From: Rotaria sordida
Taxonomy: Eukaryota; Rotifera; Eurotatoria; Philodinida; Philodinidae
Length of the DNA: 64,000 nucleotides
Reading direction: 5' to 3'
Assembly: GCA_905250125.1 (NCBI GenBank)
Contig: CAJNOL010000671.1
Location: forward strand, 1-64,000
The notes beneath the pieces are model-generated. The model searched no databases, was not told the DNA's origin, and saw nothing but the letters and a program-made list of their open reading frames with translations. Made by a program: the position numbers and the translations under genes. Every line of letters begins with the position of its first letter. The stretch's first letter is position 1. Below, piece after piece: positions 1-12,967 of this stretch.

Positions 1-841
1 TTAAGCTCTGAAAAGTTTTTTTTTTCGGTAATTTATCAACAGGTTACTTATTCAGAAATATTATGTGATCTAAGATTAATATGGAAGAAATGGTTTTGTT
101 TTTCCATTTTAACGGGACATAATCATGTCTAATAATAGATTGTTCATCGCTCATTATATGATTTACTTTACTCAACCGGTTTTCTGAGTTATTTTTTACA
201 CTTTCTATTCAATTAATATTATTATTATTATTATACATGAATCATTGGCCAATGTTTATTGTTTTCTAATTCATATTTATATTATCATGATATGGCAGGA
301 TTCGATATTGTTTCTTCAACTAGCTCATCAAATTTATTTTAAATATTTCAAAATAAAAACAGATTTTTTTATTAATGTTAATCTTTTCGTTTTTGTCTAT
401 TCTCGGCAAATACACGCTTTACTACATCAGTACATATTTCGTACAGTCATCATTCCAGTAAAAACAAGCATTCCTTATCTTGTTATCAAGAAAGTATTGT
501 GCTTGTATTCAATTATTATCATAATGCTAGTAGATAAAAAACAAAGACAGCAGCCGCTAAAGACAGACAAGACCGGCGAAAATCGATGATAGATACAAAC
601 ACTTTGAGGAGGTTCATATGAAGATCAAGTCTAAAAAAGTGTAGCTCTATTTCGAGTTTTGATAGAACGTACATTGTGTATCGATCAACCGAGAGAAATA
701 TCAGAGAATTTGTAGTTAGAAATTGAACATAAATTTATAATAATAATAGAAAATAAGAGCATGAAAAAAAAAATAATAATAGGTTTTTTTTTAAACTTCG
801 ATTTTTCACATGAATAAACATAAAATTTAAAAAACAAAGCA
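1..841. other. Non-coding stretch downstream of Rab21
   Basis: No gene is supported here. The right end should contain the 3' UTR of the Rab21 gene, which is read leftward. A short ATT/TTA microsatellite lies near 217-233. Open frames in this stretch are low-complexity, AT-driven and show no family resemblance. Confidence 0.5.
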
Positions 842-1808
842 CTAGCAACAAGAGCCAGCCTTCTGCCGACCATTTTCACCTGTTGTTGAAGATGATTGAA
901 TGGGAATTCCACTTGGTCGAAGTGCATTCGAATTATTTGAAGTTGCTGGTACTTTTTCAAGCATACCTTTTGAAAATAAACACAAATTATTACTAAATAT
1001 ATTCAATTATCATGAAAAAGAATTCTTACGAGCAGCTAAATCATTAAAAATTTCTTCAATTCCTTTATTTAATTTAGCTGATGCATGATAAAGTTTTGCA
1101 TTAACTGATCGAGCATATTCTTCGGCTGTTTGCATGGATACATGGCGATCTCTTTCAAGATCAATTTTATTTCCGACAATACATAAAACTACATCATCGC
1201 CCAACATTCGTTTTAATTCTTTTACCCAACTTTTTACCTTCAGTTAAAAATAAATCATATCTTATTAAGTTTATTTTCGTAATGGAATAAACATACTCGA
1301 TCGAATGAATCTTCATCTGTTATATCAAATACAAGTATAGCACCATTTGCTTCACGATAATATAAAGGACTAAAAATGAAATAAAATTCAATAAAATATT
1401 TATTTTCGACAAATTAAAATGTCAATACCCACCCAAGTGCTCGAAATCGTTCTTGTCCTGCTGTATCCTAATAAATATAATAATTTAAAAGGTTTTTTCA
1501 ATGAAACTTTGACTAACCCATATAGCCAAATCAACCCGACGACCATCCAAATTTAATTTTTTTGTTTTGAAAGAAGCCTAATAAAACATAACAAAAGATA
1601 TTCATAATATTCAACTTATAAATTTACTTGTTGTGTTTCAAGATGTTTATCATTAAATAAATTTTCTGTATAACGTAGAACAATTGAAGTCTAAAAGAAT
1701 GAATTCTATAGACCCTTACAAAAAAAAAAGTTTTTTTTTCAAGTTTCTTACTTTACCAACACTGCCTTCTCCTAATAGAACTACTTTAAAAGCAATACTT
1801 CTATTCAT
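842..1808 (-). CDS. RAB21: Rab21-like small GTPase (seven exons)
   Basis: A small Rab GTPase that in animals controls early-endosome traffic and integrin recycling. The gene splices cleanly from seven exons: 1752-1808, 1628-1690, 1518-1577, 1433-1467, 1297-1369, 1030-1237 and 842-966, giving 206 codons. The P-loop is GEGSVGK near residue 13, followed by T-S. Switch II reads WDTAGQERF, the guanine-binding motif is GNKID and the base-contact loop is SAK. The stretch with CIVGNKIDLE..RHVS..AEEYA and NKGIEE(I/L)F is typical of Rab21. The last exon is needed: it supplies a Ser/Thr-rich tail ending G-S-C-C, the double-cysteine geranylgeranylation site that anchors Rabs to membranes. All introns are under about 70 bp. 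Family assignment is strong; separation from Rab22/Rab5 rests on the Rab21-like motifs. Confidence 0.93.
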
Positions 1809-2331
1809 GTTTATTGCATAACAAAACTGTTATCTGAAATCTAAAAATAATATATTTTCTTTTATAATTTTAGAAAAATAACTATAAAAAAAATCTCATC
1901 TCATTCATGGATAGAGATGTAAGTCGATTGACTGTGGCGTCGTCGATGGACGCAAAACTTTTGAGATATGTCGGTCGCCATCAATTATGGCATCGACTTA
2001 TACCTTTGTTCATCATGTGAGAAGATCATAATCTACTGCTTTTCCATTGAATCAAATGCTTGATGAATTCAAAAATGATCCAAATCTATCGTACCTTATG
2101 CTTGTTTGAATAAAAATGTAATTTGGGATTGATTATGATTAGTCGATTAATTTGATAATCAATAATGATAGATTAGAAGATTTGTATTCGATTTGAAATT
2201 GGTTAAAAAACTAGACAAATAGATACAGAAAAAAAAACATTAATTATATAATTTGATTGAGACAAAAGAGACTCTTAGATTTGCATTGTTTTTTTTTAAT
2301 ATTATCTATATAATAACAATGTAGCATAAAC
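1809..2331. other. Intergenic, Rab21 5' side / CFDP1 3' side
   Basis: About 520 bp between the Rab21 start codon and the CFDP1 stop codon, both on the minus strand. It should hold the Rab21 promoter and 5' UTR and the CFDP1 3' UTR. A slightly GC-richer patch with repeated CGTCG/GTCG motifs lies at about 1935-2000. No gene is supported. Confidence 0.5.
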
Positions 2332-3027
2332 TCATTTCTTTTTTACATTAAATAAATAATGATCATGTTCACGTAGTTCTGAACGTTGTAGAAATGCTTT
2401 CTTTTCAACATATGAATCTTTGCCACGTCGATGAGACTCCAAATCATCTATTAATGATTCCGATTCTTTATGCGTTTTCCAATCAAGACGAGATTTTTCT
2501 AATGTTGATAATTTTTGCTTTTTACTAATACCAAGACGATCAAGTACGGAATTAGATGTTGTTGATGAAGAAGCTGGTCGTTTTAAAGATGAATTTTCTG
2601 TCGATGTCGTTGTAGTTGTTGTAACTGGTACTGAAATTTTTTCACCAGCAAATTCAAGTATTTTATTAGTTGTTATTGGTTTTGAATTTTGTATTGTTGA
2701 TTTTGGTAGTTCTGTTGTTGTCTTTGGACTATCTATCTTTATCGATGATGATTTCGTACTACTTGTAAAATTCTTCCAAAGGTCATTTGTTTTGGATTCA
2801 TCATAAGGTTTTACATTCAAATCATTTTGATTTTTATTATCTGTTTGTTGATTTTGATCATTGACAGTATCATCATCATTATTATCATCGTCATCATCAT
2901 CATTATGTTCTGATTCATCACTTTGATCCGATTGTTCATTATGAGTTTTTGTCGGACAATAATCATCATCATTATCTTCATCATCATCTGAATCAACTTT
3001 TTTATTGACTAAATTTTTTTCACTCAT
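2332..3027 (-). CDS. CFDP1: CFDP1 / BCNT-domain protein (Swc5 family)
   Basis: A 231-residue single-exon protein of the Bucentaur/CFDP1 family, the animal counterpart of yeast Swc5, a subunit of the chromatin-remodelling complex that deposits histone H2A.Z. The N-terminal ~70 residues are very acidic (Asp-rich runs), as expected for the histone-binding end of the family. The middle is Ser/Thr-rich and probably disordered. The C-terminal ~75 residues hold the diagnostic BCNT-C domain: LSTLEKSRLDWKTHKE, then HRRGKDSYVEKKAFLQR. The ATG lies 210 bp from the stop of the TBC1D15-like gene upstream on the same strand. No introns are seen, unlike its neighbours. Confidence 0.92.
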   Translation of the reverse strand: MSEKNLVNKKVDSDDDEDNDDDYCPTKTHNEQSDQSDESEHNDDDDDDNNDDDTVNDQNQQTDNKNQNDLNVKPYDESKTNDLWKNFTSSTKSSSIKIDSPKTTTELPKSTIQNSKPITTNKILEFAGEKISVPVTTTTTTSTENSSLKRPASSSTTSNSVLDRLGISKKQKLSTLEKSRLDWKTHKESESLIDDLESHRRGKDSYVEKKAFLQRSELREHDHYLFNVKKK

Positions 3028-3237
3028 GATTTTTTTTCTCTTTGTTATAATTTATCTAGAATAAATATATCGTTAGACGTGTAAGGAGAAAAAAAATATA
3101 ATGATTATGTTATTTTGTTTCCTTGTTCTCGAACAGAATTATTTGTACGAGAATGTGCATTGATTAAAAAAAAACAAAGAGAATTGATGAAACAACTACA
3201 ACAACAATGAAACAAAACAAAACAAAAATATATAATA

Positions 3238-6200
3238 TTAATTGTTTTTAGTATGACTAACAACTGCACTATCATTTTCATCAATTGAATGTGATTCAGT
3301 TAATTGTCTTGTACGAGTCTTTCGTTCAATATTTGGATTTGGTGATGGTTCACGTGAAGATTTTACAGATGATATTGTTGATGTTGCATCCGAATCTGAA
3401 TCTTGATTATTATTTTTATTTGATTTTTTTAGATTTTTATTTTTATTTGGAAACATAATTGCTGATATAGATGCTGGAAGACCAGGTGTTGATTGATCAT
3501 GTTGTTTTAATAGTATATAAAGACCTTCTGCATGTTTTAATAATGGTTCTAATGGAACTTTAAGTGAGAGATCATTGATATGCTATTAAATATATATATA
3601 CATATTCATATTCAATTGATTTAAAGAAAAATATTACAACATACTTTAAGAATTTCATTACAACCAAATTTTGATTCCATAATAACTGTTTTTTGTGAAA
3701 TCAATATAGCTAAACACACAAGTAACTCAAAATTTTGACATAAATTATCTGTCCATATGACCTGAAATTGTTTACAAATAAAATTATTTAATTATTAAAC
3801 AAAAAAAAAAGATTTACCTCCCATAAATACATAACATCATCAAATGAAAATTCACGTTTAAAACAAATTAACATCCACCGGAAGAAAAAGTACATATTAC
3901 TTGAATTATTTTCGACTAAAATAAATTTTTTGTTTTTGTTTGAATTATTAAAGTTACGAAAAGATACTACCGGATAAGAAATCGTAAATCTGCCACACAC
4001 TCAGATTCAAACATTAGATTAGAAAAATACAGCATGAAATTCTGCTCAATTTTGTGTATTTATTTTCTTGAATACAAAAGTTTTTTTCCAAGACTAAATA
4101 GTCTTACAGGTGTTTGTCAGTTTTGATAAAGAACTATGGTAACTATAGTTTTTCATGCTCTACAAAATGACATATTGATCATGTTTATTGATTAGTTTAT
4201 GCAGAGTTCGACTTCTCACTCGGTAAAAACTCTTCGATAAATATGATAAATGTGTCATTTTATAGAGCATGAAAAAGTATACTGATCTAAACAATCAGTT
4301 TTCATATGAAGTTTACATAAGAAAAAACTATCATTGTCATAGTCCTCCGCCATAAAGGAATGACAGATCTACGATCTCGTATTCGGCGGTATCCTTTATT
4401 TTACTTTTTTTACCTAAATAATTCGCAAGTTCAGCATCAATAAATTGAAGAAGTGTATGAAGATTACTAAGTTGACGTTTTATATGTGATTGATCCATAT
4501 GAAAATTTTGTTCCATACGTTCCATAAGTCCAACAAAACACCAAAATGCATCAACTTCATTGTCCATAACAATTAATATTGGACTTAATAAATCATTCAT
4601 ACCTTGAACATACCCTTAACACAAAAAAAAAGAAAAAAGAAATAGAAGTATAACTTGGAGAAAAATCAAATTCATATATCTACAAACCCAAATCAAAATT
4701 AAACATATTATAAGTCATTAATATATCATGTAAAACTTCAAGATGAACATTATTATCACCTTGAAAATATTCATGTGTTCGATCTGTACGTATTGCATCT
4801 TTGTCTAAAAGTAAAAAGATGTATGAGACAAACTAGAGAAGAATTTACATCGAATGAATATTGAAAACGAAAACTGAGAAATCGAAACTGTTGAATTCTA
4901 GACATCAATAATAAAGCAAATTCGAGATCCTAAGATCCTAGTGAACTTCGGTGGATTCTAATGAATCCTGATGAAGTCTTCGATTCTTAGAGTCTAGTAG
5001 AAATCATGTTAAATTCGCTAAGTTTAGATCATAGTGAACAACGAAATGTACTGGTAAATCTGATTTTACGATCTACTAGAAGCCTCTAAGATCCTGGATT
5101 CGTCTTTTACTCCTTCAGAATTCGACTTCTTACGAGAGACATAATCTATTGCTATAGAGCACGTTGTTTTAGATAAAGAGTAAAGTTTTTAGCCATTTCC
5201 TATATGTACCAGCCGAGACATTAGCATCTGACGAGGGGATTTTCCCTTAAGACCTTTGACATGTGTCATTATACGAATGTCATGAATAATTTAGATCAAT
5301 TGAAGATTCCAAACTTTTGCTTACATTTCTAAATAGACCTAAGTAAATTGTCTTTTGAGAGAAAGTTGATGCAAAGTTAAGTTCATTGAACGGAAGAAGA
5401 AAGTCTGTTTAGATGGTTTATAAGGTAGACTAAGATCACATCATCAAATAAATAGTCTTTCTTCATATTTGTGGGACAAAATTCGCTCAATTTTTTTTCT
5501 AAAATTTATACACTTACGAGGGAGTCACCCGAACTAATACTTGACATTCGAGCTTACATGTTGGGTCTACAAGGCCCTGTCCCGATGTGCCTTTGAAGTC
5601 TAGTTGAGAATGTTTTACTAAATTTTCAACTCAGCTTTAGGTATATATCGAGTAACCAAAAAGTAGAATTTCGACATAAAATTTTCTTCAAAGATAGGTC
5701 GAATGACCCATAGAATATCCTGCAAATATCAAGTGACGAGTGATTATTTTTTGAAAATTCAATATCTTAACTAAAGAACATTTTTTCGATCATTTTTCAT
5801 TATATATCTAATGTTGGGTCGAACATCAGTAAAACGATCATAATTCACCTCCAAAGGTCAATGAGGACGAACTTTTACTAGTCTCAACAAGGTAACCTTG
5901 TTGGCCCAGTATAAGTTCAAAAGGTGGATATCAATTAGGATGATTCACTCGTTAGACCTATATAGAGATGCAAGCTAAAGTTTGGAATGTTTAATTGAGT
6001 CAAATCGTTCGTGCAATAATTCTTGCGATTTGTGATAAATACTTTCTAATTACAGATTCTCATTCATAATGAAATCATTTTTATTAATCAGCTTTTCAGA
6101 TAAACGAAAAATACTCACAAAAATATAAAATATTACTTCATTTCATATTTCTAAATTAATCTCTTTTTATAAATAACTTCATGCAATCTTCTTTGAATTA

Positions 6201-8587
6201 CTTAACAGATAATTGTTATGATTTTGTTTTGTTTTGTTCTCAAGAAATGAATCAGTTTCAATTTTATGATTATCAATTTCGACTAATTCTAAAAAGATAA
6301 ATAATTTCTTTACCAATTAATGATTCTCGTTCGCGAAATAAACTATTTCTTTGTTTTTGTTGTTCATTCATTGTTTTCCATTGCAATTTCATTGCAAAAT
6401 ATTCAAATTCTTTTTGTTTAACTAATTCAATTCGTTCATCATGTGTTGATGACCATGGATAATAATTTAATAAAAATTTCCATATATCACGTCTCAATCT
6501 ATTTGATTCTAATCCACCACGAAAAATTCGTTCTTTTACTTTTTTAACATCTATAATACGTCCATCTTTATCGAAGAACATTTGCCATTCTTTGTTGGTC
6601 AATGGTTGACAACGTATAACTTCAGGTAAATTTTTAAAATCAACCTAAACTTACGAATGAAATAATTAATGAATAAAAAACAAAAAGATCTTTTCATATA
6701 AATTTTTCAACCTTATATATAACTTCAAAACCATCATTATTTGATTCTCTTAAATCTCTACTAAATGATTCCATGAGAGCAGTTACATCAGCACCCATTG
6801 TACCATCTGGATTATCACTCATTTGTATAAATTCGTTTTGACCAAGAAAAGCATCTTTAAGAAAATTTGTTACTTTAGAAAATCGTTCAATAGCAGTACG
6901 ACGCGAATCAGATCCTCTCTAAATGTATATATATATATATATATATTGAAAATCAAACATCAGAATGAATTCATCAGAAACACATCATCATCATTACACT
7001 GATCATGGGCGGCAGCAACAGATTTAAAACTGTTGCGAAAAAAAGTTATTGAAGATTTACTGACTCAGCAAAACTAGTGAAAATTTTGTTTTTTCTCAGT
7101 TATGTTGACCTATCTTGTGGAGCTCACGCCAGATCTAAACCCGTACCAAAACGGACGCGAATGATTTCAAATGAAGGAACATTGAAAATACTATATATTG
7201 AAGGAGAAAAAGTGTGCTTCATACAGGAACTTTGATTATCTAGATTCTTTAGAAAAATTTTCACAGTCAAATCTTATTCAAAAATATTTTCTATCTCATG
7301 GTTGCATAGAGCATTCAATTCTGAACAAAATGACATGTTCTACAGATTTTTACGAATTGGAATGACGGAGTTAGACGCTTCGTAAGATATATATGTAGTA
7401 AATTCTTTTTTTCAGTTTGTAACAGAGCATTTTGCAGACACTTTTCGTATTTTGAACGATGAATCCTAGAACTGTTGGCAATATCTCATTTTGTTCAGAA
7501 TTAAACGCTCTATTGAATCATACGATAGGAAATATTTTTGAATAAAGTTTGACTTTGAAAAGTTTTCTAGAAAATCTAGATAGTAAAAGTTCCTGTACGA
7601 AGCAAACCCTTTTCTTTCCTTCCATGTATAGTATTTTCAATGTTCTTTCCATTTGTAACCATCCGTATCCATTTTGGAGCAAGCCGAGCTTTACAAAATA
7701 AATCAAAAAAGCTAGAAAAAGACCGAAATTTCACTAGTATTGCTGGGCCAGTAAGTCTTCAATTACTTTTCTTACGTGACAGTTAAAGAATTGTGGCTTT
7801 CACCAATAAAACCAGTGCAACGTACTCTACAAAACTTATGCTATTTTGCCGCTGCCCCCTACAATCGGTGAAATAATGTTATGTTTCTGACGAATGTACA
7901 CATCAATCATTCAATAAGAAACCAGGTGTTTTCCGCTTACCATTCGTTTCATCATATTACTTGAATCATCAAATAAATTTAATTGATCAAAGACACTTAT
8001 TGGTTCCGTTATATTCTCTTGTGGAAGATCATCTTTAGCGACATAGAGTTGATTATCTTGTGTTGACCTTATTTTAAAAATAAAAAATTTGTTTTCTTGT
8101 TTTTTTAAAACGTTTGTTTTTTCTTTTACTTTTCAAGTTTTAAATATTTAATAAATAATTGTAAAAGTTCTCGACTTCCACCAAGATTAAAATGAAATGC
8201 TGGTAAAGTTGTACCATCTTTAAGTACAATTATCAAATACGCAATACCATGTAACATATGATATCGACGAATACTTCGTAATTGATTGATATTAAAATAA
8301 TAACGAAATTTTAATAATGGATTTGGTGAAACTGCTATAGAATCTTTATCATTTCCTCGATTTTTAAAAGAAATTATTGATTGACCACCATTAACTAATG
8401 CCCAATCATCTGTCATACTATCTTCAAGACCAAATGGTTTAAAACAAAAAAATTTGCCACGTTCATTTTCAAAAATAGTTATTGTTCCTTTTATTTCATC
8501 AAGTGATGATGCTTGCTTTTCTGGTGATGATAATCGTTCTTTAATGAAAACATGCCTTCGTTCAAATAATATTTTATCATTTGCCAT
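3238..8587 (-). CDS. TBC1D15: TBC1D15/17-type Rab GTPase-activating protein
   Basis: A Rab GAP of the TBC1D15/TBC1D17 family, acting on Rab7-type GTPases in late endosome and mitochondrial-contact traffic. About 650 residues in nine exons. Exon 1 (about 8130-8587) matches the family's N-terminal DUF3548-like domain (LPAFHFNLGGSRELL). The TBC domain begins with IFRGGLESNRLRRDIWKFLL (6314-6645), followed by the exon at about 4687-4804. The catalytic arginine finger IRTDR and glutamine finger YVQG are both present. FFFRWMLICFKREFSF follows in the exon near 3835-3922, and a Ser-rich tail ends at 3238. Most introns are short, but four are longer: 4805-6313, 6921-7940, 3923-4412 and 4617-4685 flank TBC exons, and the second and third hold inverted-repeat elements. 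I start at 8587 (MANDK); the longer upstream frame is hydrophobic and looks like untranslated or intron sequence ending in TATATAG. Confidence 0.92.
4130..4290. mobile_element. Small inverted-repeat element in TBC1D15 intron
   Basis: Two inverted copies of TTTTTCATGCTCTA(C/T)AAAATGACA, at about 4148-4172 and about 4252-4277, face each other with ~80 bp between them. This is a MITE-like or foldback unit inside a ~490 bp intron. The ends are not sharply defined and no target duplication is clear. Confidence 0.55.
5640..6020. repeat. Dispersed repeat in the long TBC1D15 intron (copy A)
   Basis: The stretch around 5885-6000 resembles 48105-48215 in the same order: tagtct..acaag..cttgt, then ccartataagytca, then ggtg..tatca, then agagatg(c/t)a. 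The preceding 200 bp (accaaaaa…, wttattttttgaaaa) also aligns loosely. It lies in intron 4805-6313, the longest of this gene. The family is unknown and no ends could be defined. Confidence 0.5.
7007..7860. mobile_element. Foldback / long-TIR element inside TBC1D15 intron
   Basis: Almost the whole intron 6921-7940 is one inverted-repeat unit. The left arm (7007 to about 7345) begins GGGCGGCAGC. The right arm (about 7487-7860), read in reverse, begins GGGGGCAGCGGC. Both then share AAGTTATTGAAG / AAGTAATTGAAG, ACTAGTGAAA, AATACTATA, TCAATTCTGAACAAAATGA and more. The arms are diverged by small indels, so the element is not recent. No transposase is present, so it is non-autonomous. The flanking bases do not show a convincing target duplication. 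The superfamily is undetermined. Confidence 0.8.
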
Positions 8588-8707
8588 AAGAATGCTATAT
8601 AAAAATAATAAATTCAAATAGCAAAGGCCAGATAAAATAATAAAACAAATAAATGAAGAAAAAAAAACTAGTAACACGTGAGTGAAGATTATCCAATCGT
8701 ATTTCAT

Positions 8708-11700
8708 TATTAGAACTTCAATAATTTATATTGTCTTCTTTAGCGTCAGATAGCGACCTCACGTTATCATAGGATCGCTCAATTTGAAAAAGATTATTTT
8801 TTGAATTACGAAGATTGACCTGCTGTAGCTGTTCGTTTGGATAGTAAAAGAAAGGATTTATTAGAATATTTAGGATCTACTATTAGAGGTGCCAAAAGTA
8901 GGCTGAACACTCCTCGAGAATTTTTTGAAGGTTTTGCAAAAAAATGATTATTTTTTATCAAGTACTACAGAACTTTTTTCTAGTGCTCTATTGGTAGTTT
9001 AATTCAAAACACCTACTGTCTTTTGAAATTAGAAAGCTGCACAACCGTAAAAACCGAATTCTGATGGAGGTGGATGGAGTTGCCAAAACAAATTTTTTTG
9101 AAACCAAAGTTGCAACTGAAGTCACAAAAAGAATATTCTTTGAAATCTGAGTCACAGTAATTTTGGAGTCAATGTTAGAGCTATCACAGAAAACAGTAGA
9201 ACCTCTACTCTTACTTAGTGATAATTCTTTTCTTCAAATATTAAATAATGAACAAAAAAATAGAAAAAAAAGTAAATAGAATGGTTTAGATATCACACAA
9301 CTACAACTAGACTCGGGATCGAAAATAATTAGCTTTCAACATGTTTTTCAATAAATACCTATGTCTATAAACATTAAAATAAGATCACTTTTATTAATAA
9401 CCTAAATCAGGTGGTCTGAAATGCTTAAACAAGAATTATTAGTTGAATTAGACAAATAAAGGACTAGATGTCGATGGGAGTCAATAACATTTTGAAAAAT
9501 CTTCGAAAATTACAAAAGAAAAACTTAATGAAAACTGTGATACTTGATGAAAATGAGTAAAAAAGGTAAGTATTTAATTTGTTACAATAGCTTACTTATA
9601 TCCAAGACCAATTGCACATCAAATTATAATTCTATATGGTTCACTGGAACCATACCAACTTTCATTTTATCAATAACATCATGAAAATGATTTCTGAGAC
9701 CGAGTTAAACAACTGATCTTCAAAATAAGTCGATAAAAGAAAACATAACTGTATCGTATTTTTCTGATATTTTGAAAATGATGGGTTTATGTGTTTTAAC
9801 TCGTAGAAATCATCATTAACATTGACTATTCAACCAAATTATATTAAATAAAATTTCAAAGAACACATTATTATATTATTAAAAAAAAATAATCAAATTA
9901 CTTCAATTCTTTAAAAGATAATTCTGTTTAATTTTCATACGAACTTTTCGGACATCTTGTACAAATCGTTATTTATTATTTCTATTATTCAAATAAAAAA
10001 TGCTGATCCATTTGTAGTAGACAAACCAATTTTATTTGTGATTAATTGCTTAGGAATATTTAATTTCATTCATTTCCAATTCATTTGTATAAATAATAGT
10101 TAGATCCTGATTGCGGATCCTATTTTTGGCCAATGAAGGAAAAATATCCGCGGTGTAGAATCGAAAAAGAGACACAAAAGTGGCTGCCTACCGTATTTAA
10201 GATTATTCTTGTTAGTTGTATCAAATACTTTGATATATCAATAACAAAAAGAATGTTAGGTATTGTGATAACTATTAAGATTCAAAAGCTCTTGAATCAA
10301 AATGTTTTTATTTGCTACTGTTATAGCTCTTCTAAAGCATGCTGAACGTTGTTGGAATTATTCTTGTTCAGTCCAAATCATTGTTGATTCTTCTGGCTCT
10401 TGGATATATCTTATTTAGATCCAAAGATTTGGATATGTTTGGCCATATAGATTTTAATTTACCATAGTATTCTTCTACGTGGTTGTTAGGTTTTGACCAA
10501 ATTTCAAAAACGAAGGAAGAAATAAAACATCTTCAATAACCAAAATGGACCATATATAGCACTATGATAAAAAATTGAAATATCTTCACTTAGGTTCTCT
10601 CAAATGGACTGATTTTTTTTAGCTAGTGATAGAAACTTATTTAAATTTTTTTTTTCATACGGAAAAGATAAACAAATACTACTGTCAAGTTTTATTTTTG
10701 GCTTCACTAAAGCAATTTCACGTATTGTCAAATAAGAAAAATACACACGAAGAGTTTCATAAATAGTTTTGAGTTGTCATATAAGAGAAAATAATAAGAA
10801 GAAATGAAAACAAACTTTCTTTTAAATGTCGAAATCTGTGCGTCATAAGTAAGACATACCATTGTAGTCTTGTGGACACCAATATCCTTCCAAAAACCAT
10901 TGTTTGATGTTTGAAAATTTGAAATCGTTGACTTTTAACTGACTAATTGTGAAAATTGACTCTCTATGCATTAATATAATATCATTCATAATGTTCGCTT
11001 TGGTTTCTTCCTTATATTTCTCTTAGATAAGAATTGAAAATTATCTATGACACTCTACATTTGTGTTTTTCTTACTTAATAACAGGTAAAATTGCTTTCA
11101 TGATACCAACAATAACACTTGATAATATTATTTGCCTATCTCACCCGCATAAAAAAGAAAAATTTTAAATAAACTTCTACCATTAACCAAACATTCAACC
11201 CATTTGATTGAACCGACGCAGATATATTTAGTTTTTGTTTTTCGTAATACTATTTACATAGGTTTTTGTTGGATTCTGCTTAGGTGAAGAAAAAGTTAAG
11301 GAAGAAAGTCTACCAAGACTACAGAAAAACCATTCATTCATCAGCCATTGCTCGTGTTACTAAATTCATTACGAAATTTTGGGTCAATGGAAACCAAAAT
11401 ATTTTTACTACATACAAAAGCTGTTTACATCAGTTATTTTAAAAGTAATATTCTTTCTAATAGTTGTGCGGCGTTTTATCCACTGTTCAGCATCAATCTT
11501 ATTTCAATATATTTTGAGATTGCGAGCTTTTACTTGTCCTAGATACATATAAAAAAATGTTCCATCATACCATCTAAACTGTCTTCCATAGCATGTGGTT
11601 TCACTATACTAAATTCTACAGCTGTCTCTAAACTTTTGGCGAGAGATTATTTCTGTAGCTTTATTTTGATTTGTTGTAGTGCATTAGAATTTCGTTCATG

Positions 11701-12967
11701 TTCATTAGATTCAATTGGTGGAGTTATTAAAATTTCATATAATTGAAATCATTCAGGTACCAGATATTAAGCTCAATTTCATACATAGTATTTTCTAGTA
11801 TCTATTAAATGAATATTAGATATGTTGACAATCAAACCATACTGTTAACATTTGTGTTATCTTCTATCTTTTTAATACATTACTGTTCGAAGTATGACCT
11901 AATTCGGTTTCTCTTTAAAAAAAAATAGAGAGTCAAACTGCACTTTTATATAATCAATCTGTCCTACCGAAAGATTAAAAACGTTGCCTATCCATAACAG
12001 AAAATTTCCAGGGAGAAAGGGAGAACACAAGAAAAAATTTCGAAATAGGAAATTACCTTGCCTCTCCCTCCTAATTGTATGACTCACCCGATATGTACGA
12101 AGGATGTCATCTGTTAACTTAAGAAAATTTCGCTTTATATTACTAATAGTACAAACTGCAGTTTTAGTTTATCTTAACTGAAGTTATCCACACTGATCAT
12201 CTTACTATATCTATTTTCCTTTATTTACATAATGCGAACATTTTTCTCTCGTCCCTTCCGATTCTACTTTACGGGCATTTTTTTTCTTCCAATTAAAGAA
12301 AAACTGTTCGTAATCTAGAAGATACATCAACAATGTAGTAGATTAATCTTTCAAATGACGAATACTAAAGAATTGTTTATTCGATTATTATCAATACCAT
12401 TCGTACATTTGTGTTTTTTCAATAAAAGAAAAAAAATATATATACGTTAAGAAATTCTTGTTTGTTTGTTGTAATACTCGTGTTGATTCAATACGTAAAA
12501 AACAACAACGATAAACAATCAACGAACAAACATACAAATAAAAAAATCAACACAGAATAAAGGACAAACGACAAAAAACAATTAGACATGTAGTTTTGTT
12601 TTATTTTTTTTAAAAAAAGAAAAAGCTACATATGAGAAAAATGGGCAAATATTCAAGACTAATAATAACGATAAGAAATCGATGAGATAACACTGCAAAA
12701 ATAGAACAAAAGAAAAAAGAAAAACCATACAATATACTTATACAATCATGAAAAAAAAAAGAAGAAGCGTTAGTATATATATTTTGTTAATGGATGCAAT
12801 GACAATAGATATCATATAGGACAAAAAAGACAACAAAATTTATGTATTATAAATAGAAGACAAAAAAAAATAGGCCGTTTAGAAACGTAAGAAACAAACT
12901 GTGAATATACAGAAATGTTCTATTAATTTTATTCGTTTTTTTTTTCTATTTTTTAAATCTGGTTTAT
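8708..12967. other. Intergenic region between TBC1D15 and CELF
   Basis: A 4.3 kb stretch. The left end carries the TBC1D15 promoter side. The right end (about 12240-12967), rich in TTTGTTTG and poly-A tracts, is probably the CELF 3' UTR. Between them no intact gene is supported. A short coding-like stretch at about 10350-10510 on the minus strand is listed separately. Region 11560-11800 on the minus strand also reads briefly as protein but is unplaced. Confidence 0.5.
10350..10512 (-). pseudogene. Possible Mutator-like (MULE) transposase fragment
   Basis: Read on the minus strand, about 50 codons contain FEIWSKPNNHVEEYYGKLK followed by SIWPNI. The pattern W..(x)NN.VE.(Y/W)(H/Y).KL resembles the C-terminal part of MULE transposases. 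Upstream sequence on that strand is heavily broken and I could not find the catalytic residues. If the reading is right this is a dead DNA-transposon remnant. The call rests on one motif. Confidence 0.25.

Noticed and set aside
8588-8707. Longer N-terminus for the TBC1D15-like protein
   Set aside because: The extension is hydrophobic, unlike the family, and ends in TATATAG just before the better ATG at 8587, so it looks like untranslated or intron DNA.
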